Positions 7,296-12,945 of a DNA stretch of 13,044 nucleotides are shown here, piece by piece. A program made the position numbers and the translations under genes. The DNA is from Candidatus Bipolaricaulota bacterium (GTDB taxonomy: Bacteria > Bipolaricaulota > Bipolaricaulia > Bipolaricaulales > Bipolaricaulaceae): the NCBI GenBank assembly GCA_021163465.1, contig JAGGWU010000050.1, positions 1 through 13,044 on the forward strand. Reading direction: 5' to 3'. Under the pieces are notes generated by a model that was not told the origin of the DNA, made no database searches, and saw only the letters and a list, made by a program, of their open reading frames with translations. The stretch's first letter is position 1; every line of letters begins with the position of its first letter.

Positions 7296-8249
7296 GTGGA
7301 GAAAAAAACGGTGGTGGTTGCCCTGGGGGGGAACGCGATCCTGCAGCGGGGGCAGAAGGGCTCCTTCGAAGAGCAGCTGGAAAACGTGCAGCGGGCCTGT
7401 GAGCAGCTGGCCCAGATGGTGCTCTCGGAAAGATGGCGCCTAGTGATCACCCATGGCAACGGCCCCCAGGTGGGGAACATCCTTTTGCAGCAGGAGGCGG
7501 CCAAGGAGATCGTTCCCCCCATGCCCATGGACGCCTGCGGCGCCCAGACCCAGGGCCTGATCGGGTATATGATCCAACAGACCCTCCACAACATCCTGGA
7601 TCGGGAGGGGCGGGGCGATATCCCCATCGCCACCGTGGTGACCCAGGTCCTGGTGGACAAAGGCGACCCCGCCTTCCAGAACCCCACCAAGCCCGTGGGT
7701 CCCTTCTACACCGAGGAGGAGGCGAAGCGGCTTCGGGTCGAAAAGGGTTGGCACATCGTGGAGGACGCCGGGAGGGGCTGGCGCCGTGTAGTTCCCTCGC
7801 CGGATCCGAAGGCCATCATCGAGCGCGACGCCATCAGGGCCCTGGTGGAGAACCGGGCCATCGTCATCGCCTCCGGGGGAGGGGGTATCCCGGTGGTCCG
7901 GGAGAACGGGCGGCTCCGGGGGGTGGAGGCGGTGATCGACAAGGACCTCGCGGGGCAACGCCTGGCCGTGGACGTGGGAGCGGACGTCTTCCTGATCCTC
8001 ACCGACGTGGAAAAGGTGATGCTCAACTACGGAAAGCCCGATGAGACGCCCCTCGACAGGATGACCCTCTCCGAGGCCCGTAGGTACTTGGCGGAGGGTC
8101 ACTTCAGAAAGGGCTCCATGGAGCCCAAGGTGCGGGCGGCGGTGCGGTTCGTGGAGGCCGGAGGCGAGAGGGCCGCCATCGGCCACCTCTTTCAGGCCAT
8201 AGAGGTCCTGGAAGGGAAGGCCGGAACCCAGATCGTCCGTGACGGGTGA
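7296..8249 (+). CDS. arcC: Carbamate kinase
   Basis: 317-aa amino-acid-kinase-fold enzyme: carbamoyl phosphate + ADP to carbamate + ATP, with carbamate decomposing to ammonia and CO2. Motifs: ALGGNAI (9-15), THGNGPQVG (52-60), DACGAQTQGLIGY (79-91), NPTKPVGPFY (129-138, the mobile subdomain that is specific to carbamate kinases), ASGGGGIPV (192-200), GVEAVIDKDLAG (209-220), LTDV (235-238) and GSMEPKV (273-279). Length is typical. The start is GTG 7296, with AAAGGAGG at 7282-7289; an in-frame ATG at 7269 would overlap the regulator gene and has no ribosome-binding site. In the direction of ATP synthesis it completes fermentations that release carbamoyl phosphate, which fits the two carbamoyltransferase genes downstream and the absence of biosynthetic genes. 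Its TGA stop lies inside the first unit of the heptad repeat element. Confidence 0.96.
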   Translation: MEKKTVVVALGGNAILQRGQKGSFEEQLENVQRACEQLAQMVLSERWRLVITHGNGPQVGNILLQQEAAKEIVPPMPMDACGAQTQGLIGYMIQQTLHNILDREGRGDIPIATVVTQVLVDKGDPAFQNPTKPVGPFYTEEEAKRLRVEKGWHIVEDAGRGWRRVVPSPDPKAIIERDAIRALVENRAIVIASGGGGIPVVRENGRLRGVEAVIDKDLAGQRLAVDVGADVFLILTDVEKVMLNYGKPDETPLDRMTLSEARRYLAEGHFRKGSMEPKVRAAVRFVEAGGERAAIGHLFQAIEVLEGKAGTQIVRDG

Positions 8250-8333
8250 TGTGTGATGGGTGATCGGTGATGGGTCAACGGGAATATGCGTGCGCATGCG
8301 TACTCATCACCCATTACTCATCACCGATCACGA
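8244..8333. repeat. Intercistronic inverted heptad-repeat element 1
   Basis: Five 7-nt units in tandem (8244-8278, typically GGGTGAT or CGGTGAT) face five units in the opposite sense (8299-8333, for example ATCACCC and ATCACCG). Nearly all fit (G/C)NGTRAY with T at the last position. The arms pair: 8261-8275 with 8316-8330 in 14 of 15 positions, and ATGGGTGAT (8256-8264) can alternatively pair with 8306-8314. The central spacer holds the palindrome CGCATGCG (8293-8300). The first unit supplies the TGA stop of the carbamate kinase, and the last ends about 8 nt before the Shine-Dalgarno of the next gene. It could set differential expression, protect the RNA or be a repetitive palindromic element. 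Confidence 0.85.
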
Positions 8334-8349
8334 ACTGAAAGGAGGAGAA
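8331..8349 (+). promoter_or_regulatory. Ribosome-binding box of carbamoyltransferase 1
   Basis: The box CGAACTGAAAGGAGG-A-GAA directly precedes the ATG at 8350. It is identical to the box before the second transferase except for one base and carries a near-perfect anti-SD match (AAAGGAGG, 8338-8345). It fixes the start at 8350 rather than at an in-frame ATG (8260) lying within the hairpin. Confidence 0.85.
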
Positions 8350-9381
8350 ATGGCGAGCACGGATCTTCGGGGAAGGGATTTCATCACCCTGATGGAACTC
8401 GATCGTGAGGAGATCGAAACCATCTTGGATACCGCCTTCGACCTAAAGCGCAAGCTCATCCGGGGGGAGCCCCACAAGCTCCTGGAGGGAAAGACCCTCT
8501 TTATGCTCTTTTACAACACCTCGCTTCGCACGCGGAACTCCTTCGAGGTGGGGATGCAACAGCTCGGGGGGCACGCCATCTTCCTCCAGCCAGGAGCGGT
8601 CTACACGCCGGCTTTACCGGGCGAGGAGGTCGCGTATACCACCGAACGCGTGTCCGATGTGGCCCGGGTGCTGTCGGAGATGGGCCACGGGATCGCCATC
8701 CGGATCTATGGGGCGAAAACGGGCTGGATGTACGGCAAAGGAAACCTCCTCATCCGGGAGTTCGCCCGCTGGGCCCGGATCCCCGTGATCAACATGGAGG
8801 ACGACATGTACCACCCCTGCCAAGCCCTGGCCGACCTCATGGTGATGATCGAGAAGCTCCGGGAGCTCAAGGGAAAGAAATTCGTGATGTCCTGGGCCTA
8901 CTCCGGCTCGGTGGAAAAGCCGTTGGCGGTGCCCCAGTCGGCCATCATCGCCGCCAGCTTCTTCGGGATGGAGATCACCCTCGCCCACCCCAAAGGTTTC
9001 GACCTCGATCCCAACGTCTTGAACTTCGTGGAGAAAAACGTGAAGCGGTACGGCGGGTCCTTCCGGGTGGTCCACGATATGGACGAGGCGTTCAAGGATG
9101 CCGATGTGGTGTATCCCAAGTCCTGGACGGTGCAGCCCACCGACGGTTCAGGCCCCATGGATCCCGAGAAGGCGAAAGAGCTCTTCGAGGCCAACAAGCA
9201 CTGGATCACCACGAAAGAGAAGATGGAGCTCACCAACGGCGCCATCTACATGCACTGCCTCCCGGCGGACCGGGGGATGGAGGTCACCGACGAGGTGATC
9301 GACGGGCCGAACTCAGTTGTGTTCGAGGAGGCCGGGAACCGCCTCCACGCCCAGAAGGGCCTCCTAGCATTGATCCTGTAA
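8350..9381 (+). CDS. ygeW: Knotted-type carbamoyltransferase 1 (YgeW/AOTCase-like)
   Basis: 343-aa aspartate/ornithine carbamoyltransferase superfamily enzyme. Carbamoyl-phosphate site SLRTR (58-62), with Leu in place of the usual Thr as in N-acetylornithine transcarbamylases; HPCQ (155-158); substrate-side HCLPADRG (302-309). The stretch SWAYSGSVEKPLAVPQS (181-197), then FGMEITLAHPKGFDLDP, GGSFRVVHDMDEAFKDADVVYPKSW (235-259), closely follows E. coli YgeW, while SFEVGMQQLGGHAIFLQPG (64-82) and PVINMEDDMYHPCQ recall AOTCase. The protein therefore belongs to the knotted group of trimeric transcarbamylases rather than to anabolic OTCase. YgeW homologues occur with carbamate kinase in anaerobic purine-degradation clusters, where they are thought to release carbamoyl phosphate from ureido compounds. 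That is the most likely role here, but the substrate is unknown. It follows carbamate kinase after 100 nt occupied by the heptad-repeat hairpin. Confidence 0.85.
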   Translation: MASTDLRGRDFITLMELDREEIETILDTAFDLKRKLIRGEPHKLLEGKTLFMLFYNTSLRTRNSFEVGMQQLGGHAIFLQPGAVYTPALPGEEVAYTTERVSDVARVLSEMGHGIAIRIYGAKTGWMYGKGNLLIREFARWARIPVINMEDDMYHPCQALADLMVMIEKLRELKGKKFVMSWAYSGSVEKPLAVPQSAIIAASFFGMEITLAHPKGFDLDPNVLNFVEKNVKRYGGSFRVVHDMDEAFKDADVVYPKSWTVQPTDGSGPMDPEKAKELFEANKHWITTKEKMELTNGAIYMHCLPADRGMEVTDEVIDGPNSVVFEEAGNRLHAQKGLLALIL

Positions 9382-9448
9382 CGGGTGACGCGTAACGCAT
9401 GACGGGTTCCTCTCATCTCCGTCACGCGTCGCCCGTTACGCGTCACCG
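9376..9448. repeat. Intercistronic inverted heptad-repeat element 2
   Basis: Same architecture as the element before transferase 1, with a different sequence version. Units run rightward through 9376-9410 (for example GGGTGAC, GCGTAAC) and in the opposite sense through 9421-9448 (GTCACGC, GTCGCCC, GTTACGC, GTCACCG), nearly all fitting SNGTRAY with C at the last position. Arms 9384-9397 and 9434-9447 pair perfectly over 14 bp; a further GACG/CGTC (9401-9404 with 9427-9430) pairs beyond a 3x3 internal loop. The unit 9376-9382 (CTGTAAC) contains the TAA stop of transferase 1. There is no T-tract, so it is not a normal terminator. Confidence 0.87.
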
Positions 9449-9465
9449 AACTGAAAGGAGGGGAA
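9447..9465 (+). promoter_or_regulatory. Ribosome-binding box of carbamoyltransferase 2
   Basis: CGAACTGAAAGGAGG-G-GAA directly before the ATG at 9466, differing at one base from the box of transferase 1. It overlaps the outer end of the hairpin arm by one base, so folding of the element places the Shine-Dalgarno next to a stable stem. Confidence 0.85.
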
Positions 9466-10497
9466 ATGAGCTGGTTCGAGCTCGCAGGCAAGGACCTCAT
9501 TTCCATCAAGGACTGGACCGACGAGGAGCTGCGCATCGTCCTGCAGGTGACCGACCACCTCAAGGCCCTTCACTATGAGGGCGTGCCCCACTATCCCCTG
9601 AAGGACAAGACTTTCCTTATGCTTTTCTTCAACACCTCCACCCGAACGAGGCTTTCCTTTGAGACCGCCATGACCCAACTTGGGGGACACGCCCAGTACG
9701 TCGACGCTTCTACCCTGAGGCTATCCCTGGAGGACCGCCCCGGCGCCGGTGAGACCATCAAGGACACCGCCAAGGTGATGGCCCGATACGTCGACGGGAT
9801 CGGGATAAGGCTCCTTGAGGACAAAGTTTCCCGGTACGGGGAAGGGACGGAGATCATGTACCGGTTCGCCCAGTACGCCGAGGTCCCGGTCATCAACATG
9901 GCCTCCGATGTCTACCACCCCTGTCAGGCCCTCACCGACATCTACACCCTCAAGGAGAAGCTCGGGGACCTCAAGGGCGTGAAGTACGTGATCATGTGGG
10001 CCTACTCCCCCTGGGTCCGTTCTTGGGGCTCCGTGCAATCGGAGCTCCTCATCGCCGCCCGCTTCGGGATGGAGGTGGTGCTTGCCCACCCCAAGGAGTA
10101 CGAGCTGGACCGTGAGATCATCGAGCTCACGAAGAAATACGCCCAGGAGTCCGGAGGGAGGTTCGAGGTCACCCAGGATCTCGACGACGCCCTCAAGGGG
10201 GCGGTGGTGGTCTTCCCGCGGAACTGGATGTCGCCGCGCCGCTACGAGATCGGCAAAGAAGAGGAAATAAAGCTGGCGCAGAAGTACACCGATTGGAAGT
10301 ACACCGTGAAGCGCCAACGGGAGCTATGCGAACCGGGGTATCTCATGCACGTCATGCCCGTAGACCGTGGAAACGAAGCCGATCCCGAGCTCTGTGATGA
10401 TCCGGACCTTTCCTTCATTTATGACCAGGCCGAAAACCGGCTCCATGTTCAGAAGGCGATCATGGCCCTCACCATGGGAGGTCGCTTGAAGGTGTGA
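9466..10497 (+). CDS. Divergent carbamoyltransferase 2 (paralogue of the preceding gene)
   Basis: 343 aa, exactly the length of its neighbour and alignable throughout. The carbamoyl-phosphate motif is the canonical STRTR (58-62) in FFNTSTRTRLSFETAMTQLGGH; HPCQALTDIY lies at 151-160; MWAYSPWVRSWGSVQSE (177-193) replaces the YgeW-like WAYS..KPL..PQ loop; C-terminal AENRLHVQKAIMA (322-334). The substrate-side motif is HVMPVDRGNEAD (295-306): the Cys of HCLP, which contacts the amino-group substrate in ornithine transcarbamylases, is replaced by Val. PRNW (251-254) replaces the KSW of its neighbour. The carbamoyl-phosphate half is therefore intact and the acceptor half altered, suggesting another acceptor than ornithine or than that of transferase 1. 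Fusion of activities is not seen. It could also form mixed trimers with its neighbour. Last gene of the operon; a terminator follows within 20 nt. Confidence 0.82.
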   Translation: MSWFELAGKDLISIKDWTDEELRIVLQVTDHLKALHYEGVPHYPLKDKTFLMLFFNTSTRTRLSFETAMTQLGGHAQYVDASTLRLSLEDRPGAGETIKDTAKVMARYVDGIGIRLLEDKVSRYGEGTEIMYRFAQYAEVPVINMASDVYHPCQALTDIYTLKEKLGDLKGVKYVIMWAYSPWVRSWGSVQSELLIAARFGMEVVLAHPKEYELDREIIELTKKYAQESGGRFEVTQDLDDALKGAVVVFPRNWMSPRRYEIGKEEEIKLAQKYTDWKYTVKRQRELCEPGYLMHVMPVDRGNEADPELCDDPDLSFIYDQAENRLHVQKAIMALTMGGRLKV

Positions 10498-10513
10498 GCA
10501 CGCTCTATCGGGG

Positions 10514-10543
10514 AAAAAGGGGCCTCCCTACGGAGGCCCCTTT
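10514..10543 (+). terminator. Intrinsic terminator of the carbamate kinase operon
   Basis: A 9-bp GC stem (GGGGCCTCC 10519-10527 with GGAGGCCCC 10532-10540), loop CTAC, flanked by A5 (10514-10518) and TTT (10541-10543), so the stem can extend through A-T pairs. It begins 17 nt after the transferase 2 stop. The U-tract is short but the stem is very stable. Confidence 0.75.
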
Positions 10544-10577
10544 CCCACGTTATGGGGCAATCGATTTCCCACCGACA

Positions 10578-10625
10578 GGGCAGGTATTGCCCAAGGCGCA
10601 CGTCCGCAATTACTCGGGTACCGAG
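10578..10625. other. Two small hairpins upstream of the glycosyltransferase promoter
   Basis: GGGCA-GGTAT-TGCCC (10578-10592) and CTCGG-GTA-CCGAG (10613-10625) lie between the operon terminator and the next promoter. Each has only a 5-bp stem. I recognise no riboswitch, tRNA or small-RNA consensus and no credible gene in the gap 10498-10718. Confidence 0.3.
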
Positions 10626-10678
10626 GGCCTATATGCTCCGATGACCGTTCCCCGATATCTTGGGAGGGGGTCCCTCGA

Positions 10679-10709
10679 TTGGCCAAAGCGCGCATGCCGG
10701 AAGTAATAT
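10679..10709 (+). promoter_or_regulatory. Candidate promoter of the GT4-family gene
   Basis: TTGGCC (10679-10684) and TAATAT (10704-10709), spacer 19 nt, each 4 of 6 to consensus. The -10 ends 9 nt before ATG 10719, and no Shine-Dalgarno precedes that codon, so a leaderless transcript is suggested. Confidence 0.4.
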
Positions 10710-10718
10710 GGTTTGTCC

Positions 10719-11690
10719 ATGGTGGGGATCGTTGCGGTAGCGGCGTTTTGGGTCTCGTTGGGGTGTACGTGGGTCCTCATTCCCAAGTTACGTGCGGCCG
10801 GGATTGTGGGGAGGGATGTGCACAAACCGGGACAGCCGGAGGTTCCCGAGATGGGGGGGCTGGCATTTCTCGCCGGCTTCACGGCGGGCGTGCTTTTGGC
10901 GATCGCCCTCGAGGCGTTCGTTTCCCCGACAATTCCGGTGGATTTCACTGAACTCCTCGCCGTTTTGGCCGCGGTGCTTCTCACGGGCTTGGTGGGGATC
11001 CTCGACGACCTTTTGGGAATGCGCCAGTGCGTGAAGGCCTTTCTCCCGGTGTTTGCGGCGTTGCCCCTCGTGGCCATCCGGGCCGGGCAATCCACCATGA
11101 CCATCCCGTTCATCGGCCGCCTGGATTTCGGGATTTTCTATCCGCTGATCCTGGTGCCTTTGGGGATCACCGGGGCGGCCAATGCGGTGAACATGCTTGC
11201 GGGGTTCAACGGGCTGGAACTGGGGATGGGCCTTGTGGCCATGGGGGCATTGGCGGCGATCGCCGGAAAGGTCGGGGCCACCACGGCCTTGGTGACCCTT
11301 TTGGCCGGGATCGGCGCAGCCCTTGGCATCCTTCCCTTCAACTGGTATCCGGCGAAGGTTTTCGTCGGCGATGTGGGCACCCTCTCCATCGGGGCGATCC
11401 TCGCGGCAAGCTGCATTGTGGGGAACTTCGAGACAGCCGGCGTTTTGGTGATCGTTCCTTATGCCCTGGATTTCTTGGTAAAGGCTTTCCACGGCTTTCC
11501 CTCCAAGGGGTGGGCTGGGGAGCTGGCAGAAGATGGAAGACTCAGGTGCCCTTCTCACGGACCGGTGGGATTGGCCCAGACGGTGCTCAAGGTAACCGGG
11601 GGTCTTTCCGAGCGGGTATTGGTCCTGGTTTTTATGGGAATCGAGGCCGTGTTTGGGGGGCTTGCCATCCTCCTTTACTTCCTGCGCTAG
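10719..11690 (+). CDS. Archaeal/eukaryotic-type polyprenyl-phosphate sugar-1-phosphate transferase (GT4 family)
   Basis: 323-aa polytopic enzyme of the MraY/WecA/DPAGT1 superfamily that transfers a sugar-1-phosphate (typically GlcNAc-1-P) from a UDP-sugar to a polyprenyl phosphate, the first membrane step of glycan or glycoprotein assembly. Motifs: DVHKPGQPEVPEMGG (33-47), GILDDLLGMRQ (93-103, Mg-binding Asp pair), NAVNMLAGFNGLELGMG (155-171), FNWYPAKVFVGDVGTLSIGA (207-226) and a last cytoplasmic loop containing EDGRLRCPSHGP (271-282). About ten hydrophobic segments are visible. NxLAGFNGLE and FNWYPAKVFVGD are the forms found in archaeal AglH and eukaryotic ALG7/DPAGT1, not the bacterial MraY/WecA forms (NxxDGxDGL, FNxxPAxxFMGD). 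The start is ATG 10719, 9 nt behind a -10-like hexamer; in-frame TTG 10713 and GTG 10722 are alternatives. The gene stands alone between a terminator and a convergent gene, so no glycan cluster helps to fix the product. Confidence 0.88.
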   Translation: MVGIVAVAAFWVSLGCTWVLIPKLRAAGIVGRDVHKPGQPEVPEMGGLAFLAGFTAGVLLAIALEAFVSPTIPVDFTELLAVLAAVLLTGLVGILDDLLGMRQCVKAFLPVFAALPLVAIRAGQSTMTIPFIGRLDFGIFYPLILVPLGITGAANAVNMLAGFNGLELGMGLVAMGALAAIAGKVGATTALVTLLAGIGAALGILPFNWYPAKVFVGDVGTLSIGAILAASCIVGNFETAGVLVIVPYALDFLVKAFHGFPSKGWAGELAEDGRLRCPSHGPVGLAQTVLKVTGGLSERVLVLVFMGIEAVFGGLAILLYFLR

Positions 11691-11886
11691 TTCCCGGCCA
11701 ACAAGGAAGAGGAAGCTCCTCCGCTGCGATCGTCCATACGCAGTTGCCATGGACTTTTAGAGGCACACCTTGGGTCAGGGGCGTCGGCGGGCGGATGCAA
11801 TCGAGCAGGCCCACCGGGCATTAAGCCGGAAGAGGGGCCGGGAGTACCCGAAGCGTGGCCAAGATGTAACACAAGATTTCTCCAGG
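11691..11886. other. Convergent intergenic region, nothing recognised
   Basis: A 196-nt gap between the converging GT4 gene and the two-domain gene. Short GC hairpins occur (for example GAGGA-AGC-TCCTC near 11708), but none has a U-tract and no tRNA, SRP, 6S or other RNA consensus is visible. Open frames here lack start signals and protein-like composition. Confidence 0.5.
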
Positions 11887-12936
11887 CTATTCTCCGAAAA
11901 GCTCGGGCGGGAAGATCCCATAGAAGATGAAGTCCTCATAATCCTCGGCGAAATGGAGCTCTTCCACGAGTTCCACCTGGATCCCCATGAGCTCTTGGAG
12001 AGGACACAGGAGGTGATACAGCCGCGGCTCCTTCACCAATATCTCTTGCGGAAGGGAAGCGTTGCGGAGGAAGGTGGCCAGGAGCGCCCGCACGATCCCG
12101 GGGTATAAGGCTTCATCGGCCCTGATGGGGCGGAACTCCACCAAGTTCCCCGTGGAGGCGTCCACCGCCAGGAGGGAGAAAAAGAGCTCGGGCCTTTCCT
12201 CGTACCCATCGATCTCATGCAACAGGCCGAACACATCCACCTCGAGGACCACTTCCAGTTTGGGCAGCTTCCCCAACCCCACGATCACGTCCCGGGGAAG
12301 AGACAGGGCAACCTCCCTCCTCCCGGGCGGAGGGAAGGACCGCACCCTGTCCGTCCACACCGTCTCCCCGTCCTCTTTCTTCGGAACCCGCACCAAGTAC
12401 CGGTGCCCCGCACCGGGCAGCAAGGCCTCCGGGTCCCGGCGTATCCTGGGAGCCATCTCCAGGAGTTGTTCCAGACAACAAGCGAGAAAACGGACCTCCC
12501 CTGGCTCCAGGTACCAGGGGTGAAAACCGGGGCGGAAGCTGCGGAAGAGGGGCCAATTGCCCGCCCCCCGAAACCGGAACCCGCAGGCCCTGATCGGCTC
12601 GAGATCTCGGTCGGTGAGGTCCGCTCGACTCACGAACTGAAGCTGCAATTGGGGTATGATGAAGATCTCCTCAGGGAGGGGATAATCCTCCGGATCGTAA
12701 AACTCCCAAAACCGGTTCAGGGCCTCGCGCCCAAGGTACACGGCCACGGCGCGATGCTCCCCCAAAAGGCCCATCACGCTCACGAACCCCACCTGGCCGC
12801 TTTCGGGGTCTTGGACACCGAAGATGTCGGTCTCCTCCATCCACCTCCACGGGGCGAGCTTCCGCACCCCCACCGCGGCCTGAAGAAGCCGCTTCCACTG
12901 GGCAATTTCCTCCGTATCCGGTGCCGTACTCCTCAC
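11887..12936 (-). CDS. Uncharacterised two-domain protein (DUF7309/DUF6930-like)
   Basis: 349-aa soluble protein without signal peptide or membrane helix. The N-terminal half (about 10-185) has the pattern KLAPWRWMEETDIFGV-DPESGQVGFVSVMGLLGEHRAVAVYLG (26-69), which I associate with DUF7309. The C-terminal half (about 210-335) reads as two long beta strands (KLEVVLEVDVFGLLHEI), then FFSLLAVDASTGNLVEFRPI and a helical segment with LPQEILVKEPRLYHLLCPLQELMGIQVELVEEL, which resembles DUF6930. Domain names come from memory of the patterns and need a profile search. Function is unknown; the strands around VDASTGNLV suggest an RNase H-like or similar alpha/beta fold, but that is speculation. The start is GTG 12936 behind AAGAAGGGGG; an in-frame TAA 9 nt upstream excludes a longer start and is the stop of the preceding gene, so the two are probably co-transcribed. 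Confidence 0.75.
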   Translation of the reverse strand: MRSTAPDTEEIAQWKRLLQAAVGVRKLAPWRWMEETDIFGVQDPESGQVGFVSVMGLLGEHRAVAVYLGREALNRFWEFYDPEDYPLPEEIFIIPQLQLQFVSRADLTDRDLEPIRACGFRFRGAGNWPLFRSFRPGFHPWYLEPGEVRFLACCLEQLLEMAPRIRRDPEALLPGAGHRYLVRVPKKEDGETVWTDRVRSFPPPGRREVALSLPRDVIVGLGKLPKLEVVLEVDVFGLLHEIDGYEERPELFFSLLAVDASTGNLVEFRPIRADEALYPGIVRALLATFLRNASLPQEILVKEPRLYHLLCPLQELMGIQVELVEELHFAEDYEDFIFYGIFPPELFGE

Positions 12937-12945
12937 CCCCCTTCT

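Noticed and set aside
6446..7690. Long minus-strand open frame continuing upstream of the DUF488 gene across the regulator and the start of carbamate kinase
   Set aside because: Only the part from 6445 downward matches a protein family. The rest lies antisense to two well-supported genes and is an effect of high GC content.
8260..8349. In-frame N-terminal extension of transferase 1 through the hairpin
   Set aside because: The extra 30 codons would be encoded by the heptad repeats, and a strong Shine-Dalgarno directs initiation at 8350.
8244..9448. CRISPR array or mobile insertion for the two repeat regions
   Set aside because: Units are 7 nt, contiguous and in facing orientation, with no spacers, no target-site duplication and no transposase. 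They are better described as palindromic repeat elements.
7296..10497. Arginine deiminase pathway (ArcA-ArcB-ArcC)
   Set aside because: There is no deiminase or antiporter, and the transferases carry YgeW/AOTCase-type sequence features rather than catabolic OTCase ones.
10494..10706. Small plus-strand open frame of 70 codons after transferase 2
   Set aside because: It starts within the last codons of transferase 2, runs through the terminator hairpin and has no family resemblance.
11691..11886. Structured RNA (SRP, 6S, tRNA) in the convergent gap
   Set aside because: GC-rich short hairpins are present, but no conserved core of any of these RNAs can be found on either strand.
11770..12108. 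Plus-strand 112-codon open frame between the GT4 gene and the two-domain gene
   Set aside because: Most of it is antisense to the well-formed minus-strand gene, with no ribosome-binding site.
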